59,002 bases of DNA from positions 1 to 59,002 of the forward strand of contig NZ_FOVT01000025.1 of NCBI RefSeq assembly GCF_900115245.1, read 5' to 3'. The notes beneath the pieces are model-generated. The model was not told where the DNA came from. It saw only the letters and a program-made list of their open reading frames with translations, and searched no databases. Below, piece by piece: positions 1 to 9,226 of the stretch; within the stretch, counting starts at the first letter, position 1; each line of letters opens with the position of its first letter. The position numbers and the translations under genes are program-made. The stretch is from Mesorhizobium sp. NFR06. GTDB taxonomy: Bacteria; Pseudomonadota; Alphaproteobacteria; Rhizobiales; Rhizobiaceae.

Positions 1-620
1 CGGAAGTCACGGCGGCGATGGCGGGCGAACCGGACGGGCTCTATCTCGTCAGCACGCCGGTCGACGGCGCCACGGTTGCCCGCACTTGGATATCGCAGGG
101 CGGCGTGCAGAAGTTCCTGCTCAATGACGGCATGAACAGCCCCGATTTCATCGACTCCGTCGGCGCCGACTATCTCAAGGATGCCTACGGCACCTCTTCC
201 GGCACCAGCCCGACCGCGTCGACCGACTATTTCAACAAGAACTACAAGGAATTCTCCGGCATCGAGCCGTCGAACCCGGCCGCCGATCGTTCCTATGACG
301 CTGGCGCCATCGTCGGGCTGGCGATCGCCATCGCCGGCTCCGGAGATCCGGCCAAGATCAAGGACGCCATGTACAAGGCGGTCGATCCGGCAGGCACGCC
401 GATCTATGCGGGCAAGCAGGAATTCGCCAAGGCGCTCGGCCTGATTAAGGACGGCAAGCCGATCCGCTATGAAGGCGTCATCGGTCCGGTCTCCTTCGAC
501 AAGTTTGGCGACATCACCGGCCCGTTCCGTCTGTGGAAGATCGTCGACGGCAAGGTGACGACGGACGGCGAGATGACCACCGACGACGTCAACGCATTGC
601 AAGCGAAGTTGAACAAATGA
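1..620 (+). CDS. Branched-chain amino acid-type ABC transporter substrate-binding protein, 3' part
   Basis: The reading frame is open from the window edge, so the gene starts upstream and only about the last 205 residues are present. The visible part resembles the C-terminal lobe of type 1 periplasmic binding proteins of the Leu/Ile/Val (LivJ-like) class: a segment FLLNDGMNSPDF, then SYDAGAIVGLAIAIAGSGD, then a C-terminal GPVSFDKFGDITGPFRLW block, which is typical of the family's closing beta-strands. It would capture a solute in the periplasm for an ABC importer whose other genes must lie to the left. A strong hairpin follows the stop codon. The ligand cannot be told from this fragment. Confidence 0.85.
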   Translation, partial: EVTAAMAGEPDGLYLVSTPVDGATVARTWISQGGVQKFLLNDGMNSPDFIDSVGADYLKDAYGTSSGTSPTASTDYFNKNYKEFSGIEPSNPAADRSYDAGAIVGLAIAIAGSGDPAKIKDAMYKAVDPAGTPIYAGKQEFAKALGLIKDGKPIRYEGVIGPVSFDKFGDITGPFRLWKIVDGKVTTDGEMTTDDVNALQAKLNK

Positions 621-631
621 AGGGTGGACAC

Positions 632-669
632 GCGGATGGACCCGGATTGCTGATCCGCGGTCCATCCGC
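632..669 (+). terminator. Probable terminator hairpin after the binding-protein gene
   Basis: An 11-bp perfect stem (GCGGATGGACC, 632-642, with GGTCCATCCGC, 659-669) continues inward as a 5-bp stem (CGGAT/ATCCG) around a TGCTG loop, with one bulged C. It begins 12 bases after the stop codon of the upstream gene. There is no clear T-run after it, so Rho-independent termination is only probable. Confidence 0.6.
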
Positions 670-772
670 CCGGGATAAGTTGAGGGGACCGCTTAGCGCC
701 CCATGTCGGCCGTTGACGTCACTTTCTCCATGTCTTGCAAGCGGACATTCAGATTGGTCGTAGAGGGCAGCA

Positions 773-1681
773 CTAGATACGATAGAATCTTTCTGCGTTG
801 GAGCGAAGCAGGGCGATCCGCTCATCATGGGACAGCTCCATAGCGACGGCATGGATAATGGAGACGACCTTTTTCGGGGTAGCGAAAAGCAGGTCCACCG
901 GTATGTTGGTTCCCACCATCGTGCGCGTGGGGCCGAATGCCTTCAGCGTGTAATGGAGCAGCGGCAATGTGTCTTCGGGCGTCCAAGCCCGTGCGCCGAG
1001 GCCGAAGCCGCATAGCTTCACGCTGACATTAGGCGCTTGCGCGAGTCGGCTGATCGCTGCCTGCCATGCCGCAACACCTTCCGGGCCGCGATCGGCCACT
1101 ATGCCGAAATGTTCCAGCACGATGGCCGTATCGGGAAAGGCGCGCGCCAATGCCAGCGCCATGTCCATCTGTGGCCAGTAGAGCTGCAGGTCGAAGCTCA
1201 GCCCGAGCGGTGCCAGACGCGCGAAGCCTCGCCGCCATTGCGGGCTCTCCATCAGGTCGGGGCTTGGCGCGCTGCGCAGACGGGGCTCGTCGTGCCAGTT
1301 GAGGATCTGGCGAATGCCGCGCACGCGCGGAAACCCGGCATGGGCTTCCAGCACGCGTTCGACATCCGGGGCTGCGAGATCCGCATAGGCGACGATCGCG
1401 TCCGGCATGCCCTCCTTTCTTGCCAATGCGCTCAGCCAGCGCGTCTCATCGACCGGATCATACGGATTGCGGCCGTTCTGGATGTGCACCGTCTTGACGA
1501 CGCCAAGGCCTTCCATATCGCGGCGGTAGTCCGCCGGAAGGTAGTCGCGCCGGATGGGCCCGAGGTCTCCTTCCAATGGCTCTGGCCGCTCGGGGTCGAG
1601 CCACGGGTAGCTGGCGTCGGATAGACTCTGGAGATGCTGGTGCGTATCGACGATCGCCCAGCTTTCGTCGGCGGGTATCAT
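773..1681 (-). CDS. Amidohydrolase (TIM-barrel lactonase-like, COG3618 type)
   Basis: A 302-residue protein that fits the amidohydrolase-2 family, in which sugar lactonases such as fuconolactonase are found. The N-terminal metal motif VDTHQHLQ (D-x-H-x-H) starts near residue 10, and a later His (VLEHFG) and the C-terminal GTNIPVD segment fit the conserved metal and Asp positions. I chose ATG 1681 because it overlaps the permease stop as ATGA, like the permease/ATPase junction; ATG 1699 in the same frame is the alternative. As last gene of a sugar-type ABC operon it probably opens a lactone of the imported sugar or sugar acid. The substrate is inference. Confidence 0.8.
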   Translation of the reverse strand: MIPADESWAIVDTHQHLQSLSDASYPWLDPERPEPLEGDLGPIRRDYLPADYRRDMEGLGVVKTVHIQNGRNPYDPVDETRWLSALARKEGMPDAIVAYADLAAPDVERVLEAHAGFPRVRGIRQILNWHDEPRLRSAPSPDLMESPQWRRGFARLAPLGLSFDLQLYWPQMDMALALARAFPDTAIVLEHFGIVADRGPEGVAAWQAAISRLAQAPNVSVKLCGFGLGARAWTPEDTLPLLHYTLKAFGPTRTMVGTNIPVDLLFATPKKVVSIIHAVAMELSHDERIALLRSNAERFYRI

Positions 1682-2664
1682 CCGCGCTTTCTTGTCCACT
1701 GGTCGGCGAAGACGGCGAGAATGACGACCGCGCCCGACGCCACATATTGCCAGAAGGACGGCACGTTCATCAGCGTCAGCCCGTTCTGCAGGGCGCCGAG
1801 GGTCAGTGCGCCGATAAGCGATCCCAGCGGATTGCCGACGCCGCCGAACAGGCTTGCCCCGCCGATCACCGCCGAGCCGATCGCCTGCAGTTCGAAACCG
1901 CTGCCGCCGATCGGCTCGGCAGCACCGATGCGCGCGATCAGCACGAAGCCGGCCAGGCTCGAAAGCACGCCGGAGATCGTGTAGACGGTGACCTTCGCCC
2001 GTTCGATGTTGATGCCCGAGAGCCGCGCAGCCTCCTCGTTGCCGCCGATGGCGATGATCTGCTCGCCGAGTGCTGTGTAGCGGACCAGAAGATAGGCAAG
2101 GGCCGCGATCGCCAGCGCCAGAAGCACAGGCGTCGGGATGTCGAGCAGGCGGCCAGCGAAGATGGCGCGGAATTCCTTGGCCAGTCCGTAGATCGGCTGG
2201 CCGTCGGTGTAGATCAGCGCGGCGCCCCTGAAGATGCTGAGCGTGCCGAGCGTCACGATGAAGTCGGGCAGCTTCAGCTTCGCGATCAGCACGCCGTTGA
2301 GGAAGCCGCAGACCAGGCCGACCAGCAATCCGGCGCCAATACCGGCAAGCAGCCCGTGCGAGAGCATGTCCGCGGCCACCATGCTGGACAGGCCGACGAT
2401 CGAGCCGACCGACAGGTCGATGCCCTTGGTCATGATGACCAGCGTCATGCCGACCGCGATCACCGCGTTAATCGAGGATTGCAGCATGATGTCGATGAGG
2501 TTCGACGGCCGGTAGAAGGTGCCGTTGAGAACCGAGAACACCAGGAAAAGCGCCACGCAGCCGATCGCCACGCTGGCCTTGCGCAGCGTATCGCCGCGCC
2601 GCGACGCCGCGGGGCTTCTTTTCTCGGGCGCGTCTGTGCGGGGCAGGGACCTGAGTTCAGTCAC
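1678..2664 (-). CDS. Sugar ABC transporter permease (RbsC/BPD_transp_2 type)
   Basis: A 328-residue hydrophobic protein with about eight to ten membrane segments and the family core GMTLVIMTKGIDLSVGSIVGL near residues 75-95, characteristic of RbsC/XylH-like permeases of the CUT2 class. The basic, hydrophilic N-terminus (about 30 residues) is cytoplasmic. Its ATG overlaps the stop of the ATPase gene as ATGA, so the two are probably translationally coupled. It forms the membrane channel for the ATPase at 2661-4196 and the binding protein at 4207-5235. Confidence 0.93.
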   Translation of the reverse strand: MTELRSLPRTDAPEKRSPAASRRGDTLRKASVAIGCVALFLVFSVLNGTFYRPSNLIDIMLQSSINAVIAVGMTLVIMTKGIDLSVGSIVGLSSMVAADMLSHGLLAGIGAGLLVGLVCGFLNGVLIAKLKLPDFIVTLGTLSIFRGAALIYTDGQPIYGLAKEFRAIFAGRLLDIPTPVLLALAIAALAYLLVRYTALGEQIIAIGGNEEAARLSGINIERAKVTVYTISGVLSSLAGFVLIARIGAAEPIGGSGFELQAIGSAVIGGASLFGGVGNPLGSLIGALTLGALQNGLTLMNVPSFWQYVASGAVVILAVFADQWTRKRG

Positions 2665-4196
2665 GGATTGTCCTCTCTGGCAGCGAGAGCGATCAGACGC
2701 TCCTCGGTCAGGCCGGCATCGTTATCGACAATATTGCGCAGGCGTCCCCCGTTCACGATCCCGATACGGTGGCAGATCAGCAGGAGTTCCGGCAGTTCGG
2801 ACGACACGACAAGCAGCGCTGCTCCATCGGACGCGAGGCGACGCAGCAGCGCATAGATTTCGGCCTTGGCGCCGACATCGATGCCGCGGGTCGGCTCGTC
2901 GAACAGGAACACCCGCGCGCCGGTCGCCAGCCAGCGGGCGATCACCACCTTCTGCTGGTTGCCGCCGGAAAGATTGCGCATCTCGGTGCCGATCGAGGGC
3001 GGCCGGATATGCAGCTCGTCCACATAGTGCTTGGCCGCCCGCCGCCGCTCGGCGCCCTTGATCACGCCCAGCGCGGCAAAGCGGCCGTGGTTGCCGAGCC
3101 CGAAATTGCGCTCGACATCTGTCATCGGCACGATCGCGTGACCTCTGCGATCCTCTGGGATCAGCGCGATGCCGGCCCGCATAGCATCCGCCGGTCCGCC
3201 AAGCGTCGCGCTTGTGCCCGCGACATTGAGTTCGCCACCTGACAGCGGATCGATGCCGAAGCAGGCGCGCAGGATGGCCGAGCGCCCGGAACCGACCAGG
3301 CCCGACAGGCCGACGATCTCGCCGGCGCCGACCGACAGGCTGACATCCTTGATGCGCCCGGTGGAGATACCGCGCAGCTCCAGGAGCGGGGCGCTTTTGA
3401 CCGGCGCCGGCTTTTCGGCGCTCATTTCGCGCGACAGTTCGCGGCCGGCGACCAGCTCATTCAGCCTGGGCTCGGAATAGTCGCCGATCGGACCGCAGGC
3501 GACGACCGCGCCGTCGCGCAGGATAGTCACCCGATCGGCTATGGCGCGGATCTCGTTCATCCGGTGCGAGATGTAGACGATGGCCTTGCCTGCCGCCTTG
3601 AGTCGCCGGATGACGGCGAACAGGCTTTCCTGCTCGGCTGGCGTCAGGCTCGACGTCGGCTCGTCGAAGGCAATGATGCGGCCGCCGCGGGCAAGCGTGC
3701 GGCTGATCTCGACCAGTTGCCGGTCGGCCATGCCGAGCGCCGATACCGGCGTGTCGGTCTTGAGATGCGGTGCAAGGTCGTCGAGGATCGCGCGTGCCTC
3801 GCGGCGGAAGCTCGCGCGCGGAACGAACCTTAGCCCACGCGTGCGGCCGAGGAAGATGTTCTGGGCGACGTCGAGCTGCGGCACGAGGCTGAGTTCCTGG
3901 CTGACGAGGCCGATGCCCATGGCGAGCGCGTCGCGCGGGCCATCGATGCGGACGGTGCCGATCGGATCGAGCGCGATTTCCCCTTCGTCTGGCTGCACGA
4001 TGCCGAACATCACTTTCATCAACGTGGACTTGCCTGCGCCGTTCTCGCCCAAAAGGGCGTGAACCTCGCCACCGTGCAAATGGAGATCGACTCCCTTCAG
4101 CGCCTGGACGCCGGCGAAGCGCTTGACGATGCCGGTCATCCGAAGTGCGGGAGGACGGCTTTCGCCGTCCTCTGCCTGGGAGATTGCATTGAGCAC
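2661..4196 (-). CDS. Sugar ABC transporter ATP-binding protein (RbsA/XylG type, two NBDs)
   Basis: A double ATPase of 511 residues. The first domain has Walker A GENGAGKST and Walker B IIAFDEPTSS; the second has a degenerate Walker A (GLVGSGRSA), the signature LSGGNQQK and Walker B VFLFDEPTRG. The asymmetry is normal for CUT2 importers. The frame is open far upstream into the binding-protein gene, but that part reads as non-coding, and a GTG at 4196, ten bases after the binding-protein stop, is the most economical start. An ATG at the MTGIVKRF position is a later alternative. Confidence 0.92.
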   Translation of the reverse strand: MLNAISQAEDGESRPPALRMTGIVKRFAGVQALKGVDLHLHGGEVHALLGENGAGKSTLMKVMFGIVQPDEGEIALDPIGTVRIDGPRDALAMGIGLVSQELSLVPQLDVAQNIFLGRTRGLRFVPRASFRREARAILDDLAPHLKTDTPVSALGMADRQLVEISRTLARGGRIIAFDEPTSSLTPAEQESLFAVIRRLKAAGKAIVYISHRMNEIRAIADRVTILRDGAVVACGPIGDYSEPRLNELVAGRELSREMSAEKPAPVKSAPLLELRGISTGRIKDVSLSVGAGEIVGLSGLVGSGRSAILRACFGIDPLSGGELNVAGTSATLGGPADAMRAGIALIPEDRRGHAIVPMTDVERNFGLGNHGRFAALGVIKGAERRRAAKHYVDELHIRPPSIGTEMRNLSGGNQQKVVIARWLATGARVFLFDEPTRGIDVGAKAEIYALLRRLASDGAALLVVSSELPELLLICHRIGIVNGGRLRNIVDNDAGLTEERLIALAAREDNP

Positions 4197-4206
4197 TGAG
4201 ATTGCC

Positions 4207-5235
4207 TCAGTTGGTCTTGGGATCGGGAAATTCCTTGACGTTGTCCTTGGTGACAACCGCCTGGGGCGACAGGATCCACTGCGGGATGGCCTGGCAGCCG
4301 AGAAGGCGAAGCGCCATCTGCACGCCGAGCTGGCCCTCCTCGAAGGGGAATTCCGCCACCGTGGCGCGCATCTCGCCAGCGCCGACCGACTTCTTGGCTT
4401 CCCGGATGCCGTCGGTGCCGACGACCGCGACCTTGTCGAGACTGCTGCCGCTGGAGACGGCTTCGACCACGCCGAGCGCCATGCCGTCATTGTTGGCGTA
4501 GATGCCGGCGAGGTCCGGCGTCTGGCGCAGGATGTTCGAGGTCGCGTTCAACGCGGTCAGCCGGTCCCAATTGCCGGGCTGGCTGGCGACGAGCTCCAGG
4601 TTGGAATATTTCTTGAGCTCTTCCTTGAACCCCTGGATGCGCAGGCGCGCGTTGGGCGAGCCAGCCGCACCCTCGATCTGGGCGATCTTGCCGCCGTTCG
4701 GATAGGTCTGGTGCAGGAAGGTGGCGGCCTTGGCGCCGATCGACACCTGGTCGGTGCCGATATAGGTGCTGGCACCCTCGGTGCGCGCGTCGTCGATGAT
4801 GATGGTCGGGATGTTAGTGGCGCGTGCCGCTTCGATCACCGGCGCCAGGTTGGAATCGGACTGCGGCGACAAAAGCAGCGCGTCCGGCTTCTGCGACAGC
4901 ACTGTCTGGGCAAGGTTGAGCTGCTCGATCATCGAGCTTTCGTCCTTGGCGGCCTGCACGTCGACGTTGATCTTGTATTTCGACGCCTCGGCCTTAGCGC
5001 CGGCCGCAACGTCCTGCCAGAACTCGTTGATCAGCGTCTTGGTCACATAGGCGAAATGCAGTTCCTTCTTCGGCGCCGGCACCGCGCCGAATTCCGCCTC
5101 GAGCGCCGTCGATTCGATCTTGTCCATCTTGGCCGTCGGATAGGCTGGGCAGCTGCCGTCGGCAAAAGCGGGGGCCGCGCCGAAAAGGGCGAGCGCCGTC
5201 GAGGCGGCGAGTACGCCGCTTATCCGTAACTTCAT
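4207..5235 (-). CDS. Sugar ABC transporter substrate-binding protein (Peripla_BP_4)
   Basis: A 342-residue periplasmic protein. The signal peptide is clear (MKLRIS, a hydrophobic core ending in AAPAFA). The mature part is a type 1 periplasmic binding protein of the ribose/galactose class, with LHFAYVTKTLINEFWQDVAAG near the N-terminus and a middle segment about identifying and handling a sugar (PTIIIDDARTEGAS). ATG 5235 is preceded by GGGAGGAA at good distance; an upstream in-frame ATG falls inside that Shine-Dalgarno sequence. First gene of a four-gene operon and the specificity component of the importer. Confidence 0.93.
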   Translation of the reverse strand: MKLRISGVLAASTALALFGAAPAFADGSCPAYPTAKMDKIESTALEAEFGAVPAPKKELHFAYVTKTLINEFWQDVAAGAKAEASKYKINVDVQAAKDESSMIEQLNLAQTVLSQKPDALLLSPQSDSNLAPVIEAARATNIPTIIIDDARTEGASTYIGTDQVSIGAKAATFLHQTYPNGGKIAQIEGAAGSPNARLRIQGFKEELKKYSNLELVASQPGNWDRLTALNATSNILRQTPDLAGIYANNDGMALGVVEAVSSGSSLDKVAVVGTDGIREAKKSVGAGEMRATVAEFPFEEGQLGVQMALRLLGCQAIPQWILSPQAVVTKDNVKEFPDPKTN

Positions 5236-5473
5236 CGAATTTCCTCCCATTGAGTGCCGGATCACCTCCGGAACTTCCTCTCCCTGTAGACCCGAGCGCC
5301 GGGCCAGATCCTCACGGCCTCAAACACTCCGGCTGTTCACGACTTCACCGTGTTGCAGCAAGTTGGAAATTAGAGCATTCGATCTGTTAGATTCAAATTA
5401 GAAGCCCTATCCGATTTTTTAGCCAGGCTTAAAGAAAACTGGTATGGCTTGGGCGCTTGTGCGTGGAGGAAAG
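5236..5473. promoter_or_regulatory. Divergent promoter region between sugar ABC operon and LysR gene
   Basis: This 238-bp gap separates the minus-strand transporter operon from the plus-strand LysR gene and must carry both promoters. Its right half is AT-rich compared with the surroundings. Three copies of TTAGA occur at 5370, 5387 and 5398, spaced 17 and 11 bases apart, which could be part of a regulator site. No clear -35/-10 pair could be fixed by eye. Confidence 0.4.
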
Positions 5474-6367
5474 ATGCAGATCCCAGTCAAGGCCATTTGG
5501 GTCTTTCATGCTGCGGCCCAGGCGGGCAGCATCTCGCGCGCTGCCGAGGAATTCGGCGTGACGCCATCGGCGGTCACCCAGCAGATCCAGGTGCTCGAGG
5601 TCCAACTTGGCGTCAGCCTCTTGACCAAAATGGGGCGTCGCGTCGTGCTGACGGAAGCGGGCGAGCGCTATTTCGCCACCATCACCGACGAGATCGAGCG
5701 CATATCTGAAGCCACCAGCATTATCCGCGGCTACCGGTCGGTGACGATGCTGACTGTCCGGGCGACGCCGACGTTGTCCAACAAATGGCTGCTGCCGCGC
5801 CTTGCCTCCTTTCTAGACCAGAATCCCGAGCTTGAGATCCGCCTCGATGGCACGAATGAGCCGACGGACTTCAACCGGGAGCTCGTCGATCTGGAAATAC
5901 GGCACGGCGACGGCCGCTGGCCGGGCCTGTTCGTCGAAGGCATGGCTGAGGAGAGCTTCATTCCAGCTTGCGCCCCCGCGCTCGCGGCCGCAGGCAGCCT
6001 TCGCGCCGAGGACTTGACGCGGTTCCGGCTCATTCATTCGGTGAAGTCGCAGGCGCAATGGCCGGCCTGGTTCAAACTGGCGGGCACGCAGCCACCGCAA
6101 AGATGGCGCCGCATCCTGTTCGACCGCTCGCATATGGCGATCGACGCAGCGCTGGACGGGATGGGCATTGCGCTCGAAAGCAGCATGATGATGGAGCGCG
6201 AACTGCGCGAGGGCCGGCTCGTCTGTCCGGCCTCCGATCCTCCTTCGTTGCGCATTGTGACGCAGTGGATCGTGTGTCCGCGTGACCATCTGCGGCACAA
6301 GAAGGTGCGGCTGTTCCTCGACTGGCTGCGCGCCGAGCGCGACGGGATGCCCGGCCCGCCGGACTGA
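5474..6367 (+). CDS. LysR-family regulator, GcvA-like
   Basis: A 297-residue LysR regulator. The N-terminal helix-turn-helix includes FHAAAQAGSISRAAEEFG followed by VTPSAVTQQIQVLE, which resembles the GcvA branch. The substrate-binding domain follows from about residue 85. ATG 5474 is preceded by TGGAGGAAAG; an upstream in-frame ATG (5444) lacks such a site. It is transcribed away from the transporter operon and towards the catabolic genes, so it probably controls one or both sets in response to a sugar-derived metabolite (inference). Confidence 0.9.
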   Translation: MQIPVKAIWVFHAAAQAGSISRAAEEFGVTPSAVTQQIQVLEVQLGVSLLTKMGRRVVLTEAGERYFATITDEIERISEATSIIRGYRSVTMLTVRATPTLSNKWLLPRLASFLDQNPELEIRLDGTNEPTDFNRELVDLEIRHGDGRWPGLFVEGMAEESFIPACAPALAAAGSLRAEDLTRFRLIHSVKSQAQWPAWFKLAGTQPPQRWRRILFDRSHMAIDAALDGMGIALESSMMMERELREGRLVCPASDPPSLRIVTQWIVCPRDHLRHKKVRLFLDWLRAERDGMPGPPD

Positions 6368-6478
6368 AGACAAGGCCTGGAATCCTCAAAGTCTTGTCGG
6401 CGGTCGCGTTCCGATCTTACACTTGATAACTTCACGACTTTCTGTATCTGTGTGAAAAACTCGAAGGTCGAGGTTCGC

Positions 6479-7459
6479 ATGCTGTATCGTTTTGCCACCC
6501 GGTTGAACTCGTTCGCCTCCGCGCCACAGTTGCAATGGCCGAACCTCTCCGGCAAGCCGAGCATGATGCAGATGGCCGAGCGTGCCGCCACAGTGCGCGG
6601 CCTTACCGATGTGGACCTGAACTTTCCCGACCATGTTTCCGGTGAGCCGGCGGAGATCGCCCGGCGCATAGGCGGCCTCGGCCTGTCGATCAACGGCCTT
6701 GCCATGCGCTACTACACCAACCCGGCCTTCAAACGCGGCGCCTTCACCAATCCGGACGCGGCGGTGAGGCGCGAGGCCATCGACCTGACCAAGCGCGGCA
6801 TCGATGCGGCGCGCGCCATGGGCGCCGACCTGATGACGATCTGGCTCGGCCAGGATGGGTTCGACTACAACTTCCAGCTCGACTATGCGCAGGTCTGGAA
6901 TTGGGAGGTGGCCGGCATTCGGGAGGTGGCGGAGCACGATCCGGACTGCCGCGTCAGCATCGAATACAAGCCCGACGAGCCGCGCGCCCAGTCGCTGCTG
7001 CGGGACGCCGCGACCACGCTGCTGGCGATCGCCGAGGCCGGCTCGCCCAATCTCGGCGTCACCATCGATTTCGCGCACGCGCTCTATGCGGGCGAGCAGC
7101 CGGCGCTTGCCGCGCATCTGATCAACCGCCGCAGCCGGCTTTTCGGCGTGCATCTCAACGATGGATACGGCAAGCGCGACGACGGGCTGATGGTCGGCGC
7201 GGTGCATCTGCGCTCGACGTTGGAGTTGCTTCACCAGATCCGCCGCGACGGCTTCGACGGCGCGCTTTACTTCGATACTTTTCCCGACCTGAGCGGACTC
7301 GATCCCGTCGCCGAATGCGAAGCCAACATCGCCACCGTGCGGCGATTGCTGGAGATCGCCGACGGGCTGGCGGGCGACAACGGCCTTGCCGACGCGCTCG
7401 GCCGCCAGGACGCAGTGGCCAGCCAGAGGATCGTCAACAGAGCCTTGATTGGCGCGTAG
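6479..7459 (+). CDS. Sugar phosphate isomerase/epimerase-like TIM-barrel protein
   Basis: A 326-residue protein of the xylose isomerase-like TIM-barrel (AP endonuclease 2) superfamily. Metal-ligand candidates are Glu in VSIEYKPDEP, Asp/His in VTIDFAHAL and His/Asp in FGVHLNDGYG, and the C-terminal LYFDTFPD segment would add another acidic ligand. ATG 6479 has AAGGTCGAGG upstream; a GTG at 6452 is the alternative. Members act as isomerases, epimerases, dehydratases or decarboxylases on sugars or keto acids, so the reaction cannot be fixed. It heads a plus-strand catabolic gene set. Confidence 0.82.
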   Translation: MLYRFATRLNSFASAPQLQWPNLSGKPSMMQMAERAATVRGLTDVDLNFPDHVSGEPAEIARRIGGLGLSINGLAMRYYTNPAFKRGAFTNPDAAVRREAIDLTKRGIDAARAMGADLMTIWLGQDGFDYNFQLDYAQVWNWEVAGIREVAEHDPDCRVSIEYKPDEPRAQSLLRDAATTLLAIAEAGSPNLGVTIDFAHALYAGEQPALAAHLINRRSRLFGVHLNDGYGKRDDGLMVGAVHLRSTLELLHQIRRDGFDGALYFDTFPDLSGLDPVAECEANIATVRRLLEIADGLAGDNGLADALGRQDAVASQRIVNRALIGA

Positions 7460-7490
7460 CGGGAAGGGCGATGATGCCGAGGGAAAAAGC

Positions 7491-8360
7491 ATGAGCCTTC
7501 CGCTTGGCGATCCGAGGACCATCGGCCCGCGCATCCGCATGATGATGCCGCATCTGACGCCGCTGGAGGGACGGGTGGTCGACATGATCCTCGGCCGGCG
7601 CGACTTCGGCGAAAACACATCGCTGAAGACCGTGGCCGAAGACGCCGGCGTGTCGGAAGCCATGGTCGTCAAGATCGCCAAGAAACTCGGCTTCGACGGC
7701 TTCAAGGATTTCCGGGCAGGCCTTGCCGGCTACAACCGGTTGCCGACGGCCGAACTGCATGAAGAACTCTCGCCCGACGACACCGATGCCGAGATTGCGC
7801 GCAAGGTGTTCCGCACCTCCGTGCATGCGCTGGAGGAGACGCTTGCCATTCTCGATCCGCAGGCGCTGGGGCGGGCGGCCGACCTGATCTTCGGTGCGCG
7901 CCAGCGCGACCTCTACGGTGTCGGCGGCTCGGCCCAGATCGCGCGCGACGTCGCCCACAAGCTCTTGCGCATCGGCGTGCGCACCAGCGTCTTCGACGAT
8001 GCGCATATGATGCTGATGTCGGCTTCGCTGCTGGGCGAAGGCGATGTCGCCATCGCGATCTCCCATTCGGGAACCAGCACGGCCGTGATCGAGCCTGTCG
8101 AGTTGGCGCGCCGGCGCGGCGCACGCACGATCGCGCTTACCAACTATGCGACGTCGCCCCTCGCCTCGGCCGCCGACGTGGTGTTGTGCTCGACGGCCCA
8201 GGGCTCGCCGCTTCTGGGCGAGAATGCCGCCGCGCGCATTGCGCAGTTGATCATATTCGACGCCGTCTTCGCCGCCGTCGCGCGGCGCGACCTCAAGGCG
8301 GCCGAACGCAACCTTGCCGCGACCATGGGCGCGGTCGCCGGCAAGCGGCGCGGCGCATGA
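7491..8360 (+). CDS. MurR/RpiR-family regulator (HTH + SIS domain)
   Basis: A 289-residue regulator. The N-terminal HTH_6 domain (about residues 10-85) contains EDAGVSEAMVVKIAKKLGF followed by GFKDFR, typical of RpiR proteins. A sugar isomerase (SIS) domain follows at about 120-270, with LYGVGGSAQIARDVAHKL and AISHSGTS as sugar-phosphate-binding motifs. ATG 7491 was chosen over the in-frame TTG at 7449 because the family alignment begins there. Its stop overlaps the kinase start as ATGA. It probably senses a phosphorylated intermediate made by the next gene. Confidence 0.9.
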   Translation: MSLPLGDPRTIGPRIRMMMPHLTPLEGRVVDMILGRRDFGENTSLKTVAEDAGVSEAMVVKIAKKLGFDGFKDFRAGLAGYNRLPTAELHEELSPDDTDAEIARKVFRTSVHALEETLAILDPQALGRAADLIFGARQRDLYGVGGSAQIARDVAHKLLRIGVRTSVFDDAHMMLMSASLLGEGDVAIAISHSGTSTAVIEPVELARRRGARTIALTNYATSPLASAADVVLCSTAQGSPLLGENAAARIAQLIIFDAVFAAVARRDLKAAERNLAATMGAVAGKRRGA

Positions 8361-9226
8361 ATATCCCGCTGCGTCCTGTCGTCGTCGCGGTCGGCAGCCT
8401 TCACTACGACATCATGGTCGACGCGCCCGACCGTCCGCGCAAGGGCGAGACGGTGACCGGCTTCGGCTGGCGGCCGAAATTCGGCGGCAAGGGCGGCAAT
8501 CAAGCCGTCGCGGCCGCGAGGGCCGGCGCCGATGTGCGCATGGTGGGCGCCGTTGGCGACGACGATTTCGGTCGGTTTCTTCTCGCCAATCTCACCGCCG
8601 CCGGCGTCGACGCTTCCCGTATCGCGCATATTGCCGGGCGCGGCTCAGGCATGAGCGTCGCCATCTCGGATAGCAGCGGCGACTATGGCGCCGTGATCGT
8701 CTCAGGCGCCAACACCGCCCTCGATCCCCAGAGCCTCGACGACCCCGCGCTTTGGCGCGACGCGGGCGTGCTCGTCCTGCAAAACGAAATGCCTGATGCC
8801 GTAAACCTGGCCGCCGCGAGGGCCGCCAAACGGGTGGGCGTGCCGGTATGCCTCAATGCTGCCCCGCACCGATCGCTGACGGACGAATTCGTTGCGCTCG
8901 TCGACATCGTGATGGTCAACGCGATCGAGGCCGAACAGTTCTGCGGCTGCCCGGTCGGGGATATCGCCTCGGCGCTCGGCGCGGCGAGGCTGCTCTCCAA
9001 CCGTTTTGTCACCGTGGTGGTGACGGCTGGCGCTGACGGCGTGGCCGGTTTGCAGCGAGGCCATGAGCCGGTCGTGGTGCGCGCAATTCCTGTCCGGTTG
9101 ATCAGCACGCATGGCGCTGGCGATGTCTTCGCCGGAACCTTTGCGGCGGCATTCGCCGCGGGCAGCGCTTTCGCGGTGTGTCTCGATCTCGCCAACCAGG
9201 CCGCCGCCAGGCATGTCTCGACCTGA
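8357..9226 (+). CDS. Ribokinase-like PfkB-family sugar kinase
   Basis: A 289-residue PfkB kinase. The N-terminal signature FGGKGGNQAVAAARAGA (about residues 37-53) and the C-terminal ATP/anion-hole motif STHGAGDVFAG (about 253-263), whose Asp is the catalytic base, are both intact, so the enzyme should be active. Ribokinases are the closest group by motif, but the true sugar is unknown. ATG 8357 overlaps the regulator stop (ATGA). It would phosphorylate the sugar or sugar derivative delivered by the transporter. Confidence 0.9.
   Translation: MNIPLRPVVVAVGSLHYDIMVDAPDRPRKGETVTGFGWRPKFGGKGGNQAVAAARAGADVRMVGAVGDDDFGRFLLANLTAAGVDASRIAHIAGRGSGMSVAISDSSGDYGAVIVSGANTALDPQSLDDPALWRDAGVLVLQNEMPDAVNLAAARAAKRVGVPVCLNAAPHRSLTDEFVALVDIVMVNAIEAEQFCGCPVGDIASALGAARLLSNRFVTVVVTAGADGVAGLQRGHEPVVVRAIPVRLISTHGAGDVFAGTFAAAFAAGSAFAVCLDLANQAAARHVST

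Noticed and set aside
1576..2856. Long plus-strand open frame (426 codons) opposite the ABC permease
   Set aside because: Composition is Arg/Asp/Gln-rich and without family motifs; it is the antisense shadow of the permease and amidohydrolase genes.
4197..4490. N-terminal extension of the sugar ATPase into the binding-protein gene
   Set aside because: The extra 98 residues are Ser/Arg/Pro-rich and overlap a well-conserved gene on the same strand; GTG 4196 is a better start.
5236..5473. Sixth copy of the shared TGCA-N15-ATTTCGTTTG element before the GcvA-like gene
   Set aside because: Neither half is present; the AT-rich segment only contains TTAGA repeats.
6386..7705. Minus-strand open frame of 439 codons opposite the TIM-barrel gene
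   Set aside because: It crosses the isomerase-like and RpiR genes, both supported by domains, and has no family features.
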